A stretch of 64,000 nt of DNA. It comes from Rehmannia glutinosa. Its lineage: Eukaryota; Streptophyta; Magnoliopsida; Lamiales; Orobanchaceae. A program made the position numbers and the translations under genes. Below the pieces are notes generated by a model, which was not told the origin of the DNA, ran no database searches, and saw only the letters and a program-made list of their open reading frames with translations. Below are positions 34,140 to 45,810 of this stretch, one piece after another. The stretch's first letter is position 1, and the number at the start of each line of letters is the position of its first letter. The DNA lies in assembly GCA_016081115.2 (NCBI GenBank), contig JABTTQ020001479.1:124001-188000 (forward strand). Reading direction: 5' to 3'.

Positions 34140-35587
34140 TCATCTGAGGGTATATCCTCAAATTGATACACATGTATAAGATCCTGATGATAGACGGCTT
34201 CCTCGATTTCTGGTGTGGCCTCGAACTGTCTGACTCCTCGTTTTTGATTGTCTGGGCAATCCGATTTGAGATATGCCCTCTTGCTCGCATGTCCAAAGCA
34301 ATTCTGATCTTTGAAGCTTTCATTTGCTCTGGTGTGAGCACGCCTGAAAGTTCTTCTCCCTGGATTTCTGCTGGTACTTGCTTGATTAGAACCTGATGAT
34401 GAGGCTCTACCCCTACTTGGTGCTGGTCTTTGCCCTAATTTATAACTTCGGGCTTTTTGTTTTGACCAGAACCTTCTAGATCTCCATGAAGATCGGCTTC
34501 TTTTGTTGCTGCTTCCTCGGTAGTATGGATGGCTTCACTCCGTCTTCCTTTTGTGCCGCCTTGGTTGACCTCCCACAATTGTTGGGATGTCATTATCCAC
34601 GCAACATAGAGGAACTGCTTTGTTAATTCCTTTTAATCTCTTGTAATTCCTGTACAGAGCTGCTTGGTAGCACCATTCAGATAACTTGGCCTTTAGTAAA
34701 GACATTTTTCTAGCCACAGTTTCTACTTCAGCTCCATCCTTGTATTCCCTGATAAGCATTTCTCTCCATGGACTCGGAATCTTGGCAAAGAATAGCTGTG
34801 CAGCTTCCTTTTCTTCAATCTTGGATTTCCACTGGTATTCGGTGAACAACTTGATATATTCGTCAATATGACAAATATCATATAACTCAAGGCTATAGAG
34901 GGCTTGTTTATATCTCTTTCTTTTTTCATCCTCTAATCCCTCGAAATAACCTGTGCCGATGAACTGGATTTTGAATAGTTTTGACATACCATCGACAATT
35001 CCTTTAAGTGATTCCCCTGATGTGACCGAACCTTTCGTACTAGCATCGGTCATGTCCCAGGCAATCTTCACCGATCCTTCAAGACTCATTTTAAGGAGTA
35101 AAATGAATGAATCCTTTGTAAGATCGATGGTTCCTGCTGAAATTCTCATAGCTGAAGCCCATTCATCAATGATAACTTCTCTATTTTTAAAATCTGGGAT
35201 ATCCAGATTTAACATCAACCCATATGGATGTATTGGGTCGAGGTGCGATCTTCCATAAGGCGTCTGATAAACATTCGGCCTTCCAATAGGTTGTCTGGTT
35301 CCTGCAAGTGGGTTTCGACCTCCTGTCCCTGAAAGTGGATCACTCCCAGTCGTGAAATCCCCAGCGTGTGGCATCCTCTCATCCCGAGCTCCATGATTCA
35401 AACCCATACTTTCTTCGACGTTAGGATTAACTGGTGGCGGTGGTGGTGGAATTGCTCTACCTTGTGGGTCATAGGTAACCAAAGTTGATCCATCACCTGC
35501 GTTCATCTTTAAATCTACAATACCCAATCCCGCCGAAGGATTACGCCGGTCGTGTAGATCTTTAAGATTCATCTTTTCCATATCCAT
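34140..35587 (-). pseudogene. viral coat protein with degenerate zinc knuckle
   Basis: A 350-residue frame (35,587-34,535) has a P-rich N-terminus (RAIPPPPPPVNPN) and a helical capsid core (IDEYIKLFTEYQWKSKIEEK, AAQLFFAKIPSPWREMLI). Continuing in other frames to about 34,140 are R/S-rich sequence, a disrupted CCHC knuckle region near 34,270-34,310 and an acidic tail (IYEEEIYSDDGSD), the layout of caulimovirid coat proteins. At least two frame changes separate core and knuckle. Its start overlaps the end of the small upstream ORF within a few bases, as in compact viral genomes. Confidence 0.75.
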
Positions 35588-35591
35588 ATTT

Positions 35592-35988
35592 TTAATTTTT
35601 GATGGATTTTCCTTTAATTAGAGCAATGAGCTTCTCCTCATCTGTCATCTTTCGTATAACTTCGGTTGGTTTCCTTTTTGGTGTAAATAGGGTATTGTTC
35701 AAATCTATACACTTCTTTCCTCCTGGAAGAACTTGGTCCTCCTCCATTCTTGACTCGTTTCTGAATATCATGAAGGAGTTCAAGAGTTTCCTTCGATATT
35801 TCACCATCGTCTCCATCTGGTTCTGGATCGATGAACTTGTCTTTGGTAGATGAATATGGTGGTTGCCATAATTCTCGCACCGTCTTCTGGACTTCTCTAA
35901 GATCTTCGGAGAACTTAGATTTGTCTGGAAGTATCTCGTTCCACTCAGGTACTCCATCAGGAATCATTGTTCTGATGGGAATTTTCAT
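35592..35988 (-). pseudogene. small first viral ORF
   Basis: Overlapping frames from 35,988 (MKIPIRTMIPDGVPEWNEIL) and ending at 35,592 (KLIALIKGKSIKN) read as one ~130-residue protein with a single frameshift near 35,700. It is charged, with a predicted helical middle (ETLELLHDIQKRV). Several genera have a small first ORF of unknown or virion-associated function. No family could be named. Confidence 0.5.
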
Positions 35989-36308
35989 GAACCGTTTCTT
36001 GAAGGTTCATCAAGTGAACATATAGTGTGTCCGGTTAAGCATCCAGAATCGCTTATAATATTCTGCTCGCATTTTGCATTGCCTTAAGGTTTCCCGTCGG
36101 CTCCTGCCTGTTCTTTTTCTTCATGTTGGTATTCCCAATATGAAACCTGGTCAAGGTGTTCTTGTGCATACATCGTCAATATTTGACGATATGTCCTGTA
36201 AGGGGTACATCTCGGACATCAGTCCGGATCCATATTCTCGGAGAAATTCTCCTCACCAATTGTTAATTACATAAATCTAATAAATATAATCAAAAGTTCT
36301 TAATAAAC

Positions 36309-36322
36309 CTGGGCTCTGATAC
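36309..36322 (-). other. tRNA-Met primer binding site of the viral copy
   Basis: The - strand sequence TGGTATCAGAGCCC is complementary to the 3' end of plant initiator tRNA-Met, the minus-strand primer of Caulimoviridae. It lies about 320 bases before the first viral ORF. All viral ORFs lie downstream of it and the pregenomic promoter is at the far end, so the copy is linear and opened near this site. Confidence 0.8.
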
Positions 36323-36624
36323 CATTTTACGCAAGACACTAAGTCAAATCAGCCATATGTATGAATAAGGGTATAATTGGTATTATGAAAATATGCAATT
36401 ATTCCGCTAGACCAATTTTGCATCAACTCAAGACTTATAGGACACCAATTGCTTCGGTATAAAACTTGTAGGACCAATTTTGTTGAACGTTATAAACTTA
36501 CAGGGCATATTTTGCAAAACTTAATAAACATACAGGGCATATTTTGCAAACCCAATAATAAAAATCCGAAAATGCAATTTACCACAAGTTACAGGATATT
36601 TTCTGCAATTAAGCCAATATATTA

Positions 36625-37278
36625 TGAACCAATTCGAGGGAATTGTGTTACTTGGCCTTCAAGTTGGAATATATCCAAATTCCAATAAGCTGGAAATTGT
36701 CTGGTTGTGTACAAGCAGAAGTAATGATTGCCTGATTGGTAAGGTTTCATTTTCAACGTTCAAATTTCAATGGGTTTTATTCATTAACAGAGACAACAAA
36801 GTAAAGTTTGAAAAAAAGTTAATTAGTTTGTTAAGATCGAAAAAGTCTGAAAGTTACAATAATAAATTTTTTCTTTTATTCTTGCTTATGTAATGCCAAC
36901 CAAGCCAGATTTTGATGATTGAAATTGTAAGAATACGTCACTCTATATAAATTTAATCTTGATTAAAAACGACACGATTTGAGGTTACGGGTGTTTATAA
37001 ATTACAGAATAGGGTTTTTTTTAACTAAAAAAATCTTATAAAAAAATTCTTTTTAGATGGCCATAAATTATTCTATAAAATACTACCACATTCTTTTATT
37101 TTAATCATATATATTATAAAATTATCACCATTGACATTTGATAGATCCGTAATCTTGTTTTATCTTCAAGATCTTATTCGTGTAATTTAAAATATATCGA
37201 AGTGATACATGAATTTTACAAATGTTTTTAGATAAAATTTATTAGTCCAACAACCTTGTATTATAATATATATACATA
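36625..37278. other. AT-rich spacer
   Basis: No gene or repeat boundary recognised. Short frames here lack any family feature. Confidence 0.5.
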
Positions 37279-37286
37279 TATATATA

Positions 37287-37446
37287 CAAGGGCGGAGCCA
37301 GGAATAATAATGAGATGGGCCAATACACGAAGACAGGATGGACCGATACACAAAAATCATATAAATTATAATTAACAAAAAAATTCTCAAAAATTTGTAG
37401 TGTAAAAAAATATTCAAAAATTTGGGGGGGGGAGAATCCGCCCTTG
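37287..37446. mobile_element. 160-bp hAT-type MITE
   Basis: The ends are CAAGGGCGGAGCC and, inverted, CAAGGGCGGATTC, with flanks TATATATA on each side. The repeat nature of the flank makes the 8-bp TSD weak evidence, but the CA...TG ends and the TIR are clear. It abuts the probable solo LTR. Confidence 0.65.
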
Positions 37447-38069
37447 TATATATATATTTCACGCCCCAAATGGGTCGCGACGACGATCCACAACTTAAAT
37501 ACAATAACCAACAGTCCAGACAAATATTAACGAGAACCCAATGAGACAGAGTCTAAATAGCAGCGGAAATAAATAACAAGTACAAATACAACTTACAGTC
37601 CACAATTTATAATCCAAATTATATACCCGAAAATCAACCAAATACAACAACTTAAAGTCAAAGGGTCCTACGCCCTTCAGTTACAAACCGGAATGGAAAG
37701 AAATACAAGAGTCCAACAACAACACAAGAAAAGAGTCCAATCAACAACAAGAAGAAGTAGTAAATCCAACAAGCGGAGTACAAGATCTCAATCCAGGGAC
37801 GGTTCAGCATCTTCAACGAAATCCTCATCTAAGGTTAGAAAATAGGTGGGGATGAGACAGAAATCTCAGTGGATGGGGTGATCGTGTGCAAGTGTGGCGC
37901 AATATAGTTAATGTGAGAAAACATTATATGAAAACGCGTGAGTATGATGCATGAATTCACACACGATTTAAGCGTCGTGATAAATATATTTAAGTAATAT
38001 ACTTATACAATTCAAGAAGCTTGATTCATGGTCATGGTCACACAGCACTATGTGATTGATTCAAGACAG

Positions 38070-38195
38070 TAGGATTGCGTGCGGAAATGTAACGCCAATC
38101 CCATGCAAGGCAATTAATGGTTGCGTGCGGATTTGTAGCGCCAACCAATGCAAAACAAGTAGCGATTTGCACGGATTTGTAGCGCCAACCAAACG
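38070..38195. repeat. short tandem repeat in the LTR
   Basis: The unit GCGTGCGGATTTGTAGCGCC with ACCAA spacers occurs three to four times (38,076, 38,124, 38,165), with point changes. Confidence 0.65.
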
Positions 38196-40659
38196 GGCCC
38201 GATAACTCCGGAATCGTGTGGATCGGGCAGCGATTCCTTCGTTCTTCCTTGTAACTCCCGGGCAGATGGTCCAAGACCGATCACCTTATCGCTCCATAGG
38301 CAAAGACAAAATCCACAAAGTGGAGCTTGCAAGGCTCGGACCGTCATAATCATGATTATACCTCAAGTACTATGACCCGCTTCCCTTGGACACTCTGTCC
38401 CTCAATTGCGGGATTAGGATGATGGGGCGGGAGAGTGGAATAGCGGCCGAGCGCCCGGTTCCATCCCCCGACGATCCATTCCGATCGTGAGCTCGACACA
38501 CCAAGTTGACTCAGCAGAAAGTAATTACAAGCACAGCAATCAACCAGGCGATCAAGTATTATTGATTCAGGGAAGCAGTTTAGGAAAATTTTTGAAAATT
38601 CGCGAGTAGCAATTTTGGCGTTGGTGGAGTTTTTGGATGAAGATGATTATCGGAAGGATAAGCAACCTTCGATATCTTGAAAGATTAGGTGGAACATAAG
38701 TCCCGTTATAGATTCAAAATCGCAAGGTGAGGAAGTCGCTCCGCGATCGGGTATTAATCGGTCAAATTGATCCGATAAGTCAAGGATTTTTGGGAAAGTA
38801 AAATACTTTAATTAAATCTCCAAGTCAGAAGGTCCAGGGCTTTTTTAGTAAAAGAAAAAATAATTTGAGTTAGGTCCTTTATAAAAGAAAAATTACAATT
38901 TAGCCCCGTTTTGTAAAAACCAAAACTTTTGGGGTTAAAAATTGAATAAATAAATATCCCGACCTTGAAAAATTATGAGGTCAGTTCCTAAATTCTCCAA
39001 ATTATCCAGAGATTCAGGTTTTCAAAGTTTTGAGGTCGGGTTTTTATAAAATTCTCATATTGGCCCCAAATTTGTAAAAATTGTCAATTCGGACCTTAAG
39101 TTTAAAATAATCGGAACTCACAAACCGGAAGGGATTTTAATGTGATTCCAGTTGGAAAATGTCACTAAGGTTAGTAGGATATTGGGACAAAAGCAGTTTT
39201 TAAAAGAAATAAGTGTAGGTCATTTAACCTTTGAAAATCTCATTTTTGTCCCATTTTGAAATAATTGCCTTTAAGGCTTCTAGGGGTCCAATTGTTATGA
39301 AATTTGAACCTTGGGTCCAAAATATAATTAAGTTATAGTTAAGTTAGTATTTCCAGGTGCATGGGCTGCATAAGTCCTGGAAATTTCATTTGGGTCCTCA
39401 AGTTTAGTCTTTTACACTTTAGTCCCTCAATTTTAGAAAAATTACTTTCCAAGCCCTAAACACTTGGATTTTTGGAATACATTTAAAATATGTCATTTCC
39501 AGTACCTTAAGAGTAAAAATTTCAAATTTTAAAATTAAGGTCTGGTACAGTTTCAAAATTTGCAAAGTAGCCCTTAAACTTTTAAAATTTTACAATCTAG
39601 TCCTTGGGCTTTTAAAGGTTGATTTTATTTATCTTAAAACTCTTAAAACTTTATTAAAATGTCCAAAAGTCATTTTTGAACCTGAGTACAGTCCCAAAAA
39701 TCGAAATTTGCAGAGGGGTCCTTTAACTTTTATTTTCTTGCAATTTAGTCCACCAACTTTCCATTTTTATATTTTTAAGTCCAAATTGAAATTTAATCAA
39801 TTATGCTCGACTTTTCCAGGTTATAAGTCATCCAAAACATAGATTTTAAAGATCATACACATGCATGTCCAATACATACAAGAATTCATCAATTAAAACA
39901 TTAAATTGCACATGCATGCACCTAAAATTCAATAAATAGTAAATTTGAGCAACTCTTGAGAATTTTCATGACTTGATACATAAAATTGACATGCAATACA
40001 TAGATTATATATATCTCAAGGCTCATGATCAAATTTTCTACATGCATTTAATAAAACACCTAATAATTGGAAAATATTTTTCCACCCACCTTAAAATTGG
40101 AAAATTGTGAAATAAAAGGATAAATTCCACAATTTTTGGATGAGGTCACTTAGGTCAGCCCCTAAGTCAAGAAATATCAAAAATTTGGAGTTAGAAAAAT
40201 GAGAGAAAAATTAAGGAGAAAAGAAGGAGATAAGGAAATTGGAAAGACTACACTTTACCTTGTGTAGTAGGTGATTTGAAACTAGTTGAAGCTTCAAATT
40301 TGGAAATTTTGATTCAACTCCAAAATCACCTAAGGTCAGCCCCTATTTCTCAAAAATGAAAAAGGGGTGTTAAAATTTGAAAAAAATAGGAAGAAAAAGG
40401 AAGAAGGGCTCTAATGTCCAATTCTTACCTTGTAGTCCAAATTTCTCTACTAGTTATTCTTCAAGTCTTCAAGTTTCACCACCATGCATGCATGTCTCCA
40501 AGTGGTCTTCTAAGTACCTCAAAATCAAAAATTCAAGCTTATATTAAAAGGAGAAGGTGATGAGTAGTAAGAATTTAAGTTGAATTGAGGAGTGAAATTT
40601 CTTACCTTAAGATATGGGGTGTTCGAATTTTTTGGTGTTTAAGTGGTAAGATTGTTTGT

Positions 40660-40905
40660 TTTGGTTTAGATGTTTGAAGAAAGAAAGTATGTTTGATGTT
40701 AGGAAGAAGATGTTCTTGAAGGTTTGAAGGTAGGCTTGAAGATGTGAAGAACTTGTGTTTGAATATTTGAAGATGTGAAGGAGTGGTACTTGAAGATATG
40801 AAGAACTTATGTTGAAGATTTGAAGATGTGAAGAGTTGGTGTTTGAAGGTTTGAAGATGTTAATGATTTTGTGTTTGAAGAATTGAAGATGTGAAGGATT
40901 TTTAG
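40660..40905. repeat. minisatellite of GAAGATGTGAAG words
   Basis: Words such as TTTGAAGATGTGAAGGA and GTGTTTGAA recur about every 25-45 bases. The repeat lies in the LTR and shows no codon-like preference. Confidence 0.65.
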
Positions 40906-41730
40906 AGAGAGATTAGAGAGAAGTTGGAGAAAAGGCTTGAGAATTAAAATGTGTTGAATGAAAAATGAATTTTTTTTGTGTAAAAATGCCATTATGGCCG
41001 TCCAAATGGGAGAGAGGGAGAGGAATTTTTTGATTAATTTTGTGTCTTGCAAATTGTCTCTTGCATGGAGACAATTAGACTAGTTAAGGTATGGGCAAGG
41101 TATGGAAAGAGAATGAATGTTGGGAAGACTCCAACATGTTGGGAAAAATAGTAATAAAGAATTGATGTATGAGATGATGTGTATAATATTTGAATTAATG
41201 GTATAATTATACACAAGATGACTAATATAAGGTGTAAGTGTACAAGAGTTGGATGATATTTCTACTCCAAAAATCCCATGTTGGCCGTCCACTATAGGGT
41301 ATTATTGTAATTCCATATATATATTTTTTTGTCCCAAATTTGATGGTAATAGATGAAATATATCAATCTCCAAATTAATTAGTGATTTCCTTGATCACTT
41401 ATAAGTCTCATGATCACTTAATCTAAATCAAAACCTTAATTCTATAAAGTAAAAGTCTCTAAAATAAATAGTCTCTTAAAATTCTAAGGTGACTAATAAA
41501 TACAAAAATAGTAATAATGATCAATCAAGTGATCATAAATGCAAAATAGAATTAATAAAGATCATGATTACAAGTAATAAATAAAATGAAATAAAATACA
41601 AAATATATATATTAATGATAATTACCCGTCAAAGTGACACGGTAAAATAGTCGTTCAAATACATAGACGACAATAAGAATCAATTATATGTTCGGAAAAT
41701 CGGGGCTTCACAATATATATATATATATAT

Positions 41731-42708
41731 AGGATTTGGTTCAAATGAGACTACCATCCCTAGGTGAGACAGTGTGGACTCATCTTACCCATTGATCTTA
41801 AAAAATGAAGGGATGTGATTAATTCAGTTTTTTTAATTATTTCCTAATTTTCGCTGATTTTAAGGGTAAGATTGTAATTTTGTAATTCAAATTAGTGGTC
41901 CCAGCAGATTTTATGGGCTGAAATTGACACTGCCGGATTTTGTGGCGGAATTTAAGGAACCTGTTTTCTTTCCAAATATTTTTATTTTACAGCATAGTTA
42001 GGATTTTTCTACTGCATAATTAGACATCAAATAATGCATATTTAGTTATTTTATTGGCACTGTTTTACGAAAACAAGACATAATTGAATATAACGTACTG
42101 CATATGTAGTTATACTACACTACATAAATAGGTTCAATATAATGTATATTTAGTTATGAAAATCGGATGTTGCTTTTGGAAATTATAAAAACGGGATGTT
42201 ACATAATGTACTGCATATTTAGTTATTCCACAATGCATAGATAGTTTCTAGATAATACATAGTTAGTTGATTTTGTTGCATAGTTTATGACGTCTTGCAT
42301 AGTTGGATATATTGTACTACATATTAGTTTTTTTACGTTGTACAGATAGTTTTCAGATAATGCATATTTAGTTGAGTTTTGTTGCATATTTAGTTTTCGA
42401 ACTCACTGTTCGTTATTTCTCTGTAATATTGCACCGGTTTTTCTTGTTTTTTCTCTGTAATTTTCATGGATTGTAATTTTCGGGTTCTTCACAGTTTTCT
42501 TTATTTGCGTTAATGGAGGAATGAGAGAGAGAGAGAGAGATAGAGAGAGAGAGAGACGTGAGATTGGGAGATTGGGAGATGTATGAGAGAGAAAGAGATT
42601 TGATTCCATTTTTGTAACTAACTTGTTATGTTATTTTACCCTACTACCCTTATATTGACTAAATTAATATTTTAATATATTTTTTATCCATTAAATCATA
42701 CCCATTTA
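41731..42708. mobile_element. TA-tract TIR element 2, right end missing
   Basis: The left end AGGATTTGGTTCAAATGAGA follows an 18-bp TA run that begins right at the solo LTR boundary. GTGAGACAGTGTGGACTCAT follows, as in element 4. The interior has a TGCATATTTAGTTAT word array (42,000-42,390) and a GA run (42,523-42,556). No matching right end was found before the hAT MITE at 42,717, so it is truncated. Confidence 0.55.
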
Positions 42709-42716
42709 ATAACCAG

Positions 42717-42968
42717 TAGAGTTGTTAAATGGATTGAGTCGAGTCTGTCGGTGCTGGCCCAACAAAGAGCAAAATCAGACTGGACCGCTGAAATTCTATT
42801 GGGTCGTTATTTGTAAGACACAATCCATGAAAATACACATGAAATGACTGAGTCGACCCGATTTTTTGGGCCTAATGTCCCAGGGCAAATAAGTCCAATC
42901 CTTTTGGGCTTCCAAAATTGCAGCTCAGTCCGGCCTTTTTATGGGGCCAACCCATTTTGACACCTCTA
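42717..42968. mobile_element. hAT-type MITE, GGCC-rich
   Basis: The ends are TAGAGTTGTTAAATGG and, inverted, TAGAGGTGTCAAAATGGG, with flanks ATAACCAG and ATAATCAT (6 of 8). It is related to the MITE at 21,765. Confidence 0.55.
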
Positions 42969-42976
42969 ATAATCAT

Positions 42977-43393
42977 GTACATCATGTATTCATATCAACC
43001 CATACTCTTTAGAACCAAAATCTTATTGTAGGATTATTTATAAATTCGACAAATATTGTAAACCTGATTTGCAAAGAATTTGAAGTTACTTTAATTTAAA
43101 ATAAGATGAATGTTGGCAACTATTATAAATGCAATTTCCAGAAAATTAGAAATATATTATTTAATTTAATAAAGTATAAAATGATGAGTGAGTCAAATTT
43201 GCATAAATGAAAAGTTGATATTTATTTAAAGAAAGAATAATTTTAGCTGTCAAACTAAATGATGCTTAATCATTGACAACCAAAAATAACCAAATTCAAG
43301 CCATAAACATTTCGTTTATTATTTTCCTTTTTTAAATTAAAAAACATCGAAATTTATTTTTAGCAAATGCAAATTGGCGGGAAAACATGTGTG

Positions 43394-43426
<33 letters not shown>
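42977..43426. other. AT-rich spacer ending in a GT microsatellite
   Basis: No gene seen. The region near 43,340-43,390 resembles 53,990-54,040 and 17,790-17,850. A GT run occupies 43,397-43,424, directly before TIR element 3. Confidence 0.55.
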
Positions 43427-43427
<1 letters not shown>

Positions 43428-43944
43428 GGGAATGGTTCAAATGGTACACCCCCTTGTATGAGACAGTGGGGATCCATCCAAACCGTTGATATATTCCAAT
43501 TGAGAGTCCAGATTTAATGGCTAAAATTTAAATTAATAATCATTAATTATAATAAGTAGGGGTATAATTGACTATTTAATAAAAGATCCTCCATGAATCA
43601 CGTCAGCCCTTAATTGTAGGAGATGATATTCATGAAATATTGGCAACAAAAATCTTTCCAAACTAATAGCAATTAAAACCCAACTTCTCCCAAAATCAGT
43701 CGATCCATCTCGTTAAGAAAAAATTCGTATAGAAGAAAACATCTGCCAAGGAGATTACAGGTGAACGAAAAACACAAAATCATACAAAGTTGGTGCCGGA
43801 AAAATAGCAAAAACATATAACAGGCATCGCCATGAAAGATAATACCAAAGATTTCAATCAACAGCAAGGTGAATATATGTATCCCTACAACCAGTTTATG
43901 TTTTTTATATTTTATTGGTAATTCCCGTTTAGCCTCTCCCTAAT

Positions 43945-44728
43945 CATGATACTATGAAAATAATGCTCCATTCATGCTTCTGATGGTAATTCTACGAACA
44001 CAGACGAGTACAAATTACTATGTATTTAACGACATGGTATTGTATAAATAATATAAATGCAATGTTTATTTAGCTATGATGTATTTTTATGGATAGTATT
44101 ATTTAATTATTTGCATATAAAAACCTAAAACACCTTCCATGATACTTTGAACAGATGTTATTAGCAAAAAACTGCATATTTAGTTATATTTTAATGTATA
44201 TATAATGTCATTCGACTGTATATGTATATATATCAAATATTTAAATTTACTGTATTGTATATTTAGCTATGTTGTAGTGTATGGATAATATTATTTAGCT
44301 GTTTTCTAAAAACCTAGCACACGTCCCATGATACTACGAAAATAATGCTCCATTCATGCTTCTGATGTTAATTCTATGAACACAGACGAGTAATAAATTA
44401 CTACGTATTTAAGGACATGGTATTGTATAAATAATATAAATGCAATGTTTATTTAGCTATGATGTATTGTATGGATATTATTATTTAACTGTTTTCATAT
44501 AAAAACCTAGAACACCTTCCATGATACTTTGAACAAACGTTATTAGCAAAAAAAATACATATTTAGTTATATTTTAATGTACATATAATGTCAATCGACT
44601 ATGTATATATATATATATATATCAAATATTTAAATTTACTGTACTATATATTTAGCTATACTGTATATTTACTTATGTTGTAGTGTATGTATATATAATT
44701 TGGTATAATAATCTTCACTACAAAATTA
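43945..44728. repeat. 392-bp tandem duplication
   Basis: Two units start CATGATACTATGAAAATAAT at 43,945 and CATGATACTACGAAAATAAT at 44,337. Both run through GCTCCATTCATGCTTCTGATG and TTTAGCTATGATGTATT words and then diverge. The unit itself is a word array of CATATTTAGTTAT type. Confidence 0.75.
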
Positions 44729-44868
44729 CGTATCTAATTTGGTATTCAAATTAATTGTTTACTGTATCAGACAACGCGTGTTACGGTAAAGAAAGACTAG
44801 AAATTTCGTCTGGTTTAACAAAATACTGGACTCCGATAGTTGAACAAGAAAAAATCCCGTGAATCGGA

Positions 44869-45282
44869 ATGGAATTTGAAACATTAGAAAAAGGCATGCA
44901 ATTTTATAGGGAATATGGCTCTTATAGTGGATTCGACATTCGAACAAGTACAACAAGAAGGTTCAGAAACAACGACATTCATGACCAATATATAGTATTC
45001 AACCGAGAGGGTTTCAAAAATATTAAGGTTTCAAATACAATTGGTAACAATGACGAAGATGAATTGCAGAAGAGTGCAACATCACGTACAAGGTCGTCAA
45101 GGCGATTAGGTTGCAATGCAAGGTATATATTTCAATATGCAACGCCAAATTCCTATAAGATAATCGTTTTTCTGTTTTTTTTTCTATCATCAGGAGAAAA
45201 CTGTGTGCATTACAATTTTTTCCGCTGTTTTATTTCATTAATATTATACTGTGTGCAAATCATATACAATATAATACAATAA
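44869..45282 (+). pseudogene. FAR1-type DNA-binding exon of a MULE transposase
   Basis: MEFETLEKGMQFYREYGSYS, GFDIRTSTTRR, the YIVFNREGF segment and RRLGCNARYIF are the pattern of the FAR1 zinc-binding domain found in FAR1/FHY3 factors and the Mutator-like transposases they came from. Homology ends at CNAR, where AAG followed by GTATAT at 45,121-45,126 looks like a splice donor; the residues after it are intron translation. No catalytic DDE or SWIM region is found downstream, so only the first exon survives. It could be a host FAR1 gene fragment captured by the element, but its place between TIRs favours transposase. Confidence 0.6.
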
Positions 45283-45810
45283 TTATCCATTGATTGTATA
45301 TTTAGTTACATAACTATGTATACTTAAGGTATTATTATTGTACATCTATACATTTGAATCATATATATTGAACATGCAGTAAAACCAAATCACAAATGTA
45401 CATCATGTTAAATTATCCGGCATTCTTATAATTCCGGGATTTGAATTTTAAAAATATACATCGTCTACAACATTCTTATACTATCTATGATGTAAAACTG
45501 CACTAATTATACAGTCCACTACCTAGTGTAGCTATGCACTAAAAATCAATTAGATATATACAGTAACATCTCACAAAACACACATTAATGTTGCACATAA
45601 TTTATACTTAATAGAATGTGCCAAAATATGCAGTAAAATTTAAAAGAAAATGCAGTAACTCTATACTGAGTATACACACATTCTTACTTTAGTTTTACAA
45701 GATATATACATACCAATATATATTCAATAAACTAAAACCCAAACAAAACAACATACAATTTTTGTCCAACAAGCATAGCAAAATTAACTAATAAAAATCG
45801 TATTAACAAA

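Larger units (their letters stand above)
28379..36615. mobile_element. 8.2-kb TIR unit with 9-bp TSD enclosing a pararetrovirus copy
   Basis: The left end GGCTTAATAGCAAAATATGC and the inverted right end GGCTTAATTGCAGAAAATAT continue with CCCTATAACTT and TCCTGTAACTT, an imperfect TIR of about 30 bp. The flanks are AATATATTA on both sides (28,370-28,378 and 36,616-36,624), the 9-bp TSD expected of Mutator-like elements. Subterminal copies of GCAAAATATGCCC-like words occur on both sides (28,390-28,570; 36,480-36,560). No DNA transposase was found. The interior from about 29,000 to 36,322 is the viral copy. Confidence 0.65.
37457..41712 (-). repeat. probable Ty3/gypsy solo LTR, ~4.3 kb
   Basis: On the - strand it begins TGTGAAGCCCCGATTTTCCG and ends GACCCATTTGGGGCGTGAAA, a decayed version of the complementary TGT-GACGCCCCG / GGGGCGTGACA ends of large plant gypsy LTRs (chromovirus Tekay type recalled). 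Five-base flanks ATATA occur on both sides. It contains no gag or pol. The inside has GGCGGGAG-type GC-rich blocks at 38,400-38,500 and long AT-rich parts. The last base pair of the end is changed (AA for CA). It could alternatively be a non-autonomous element. Confidence 0.6.

Noticed and set aside
37187..37523. Overlapping 93-105 codon minus-strand ORFs
   Set aside because: They span the hAT MITE and both its boundaries, so they cannot be old genes.
41034..41292. Small minus-strand ORFs of 60-70 codons
   Set aside because: They lie in the AT-rich part of the solo LTR and show no conserved features.
42403..42609. 68-codon ORF with a leucine/serine run
   Set aside because: The run is the translation of the GA microsatellite at 42,523-42,556.
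44869..45282. Host FAR1/FHY3 gene
   Set aside because: Only the first domain exists, no further exons were seen, and it lies between TIRs; a transposase remnant is more likely.
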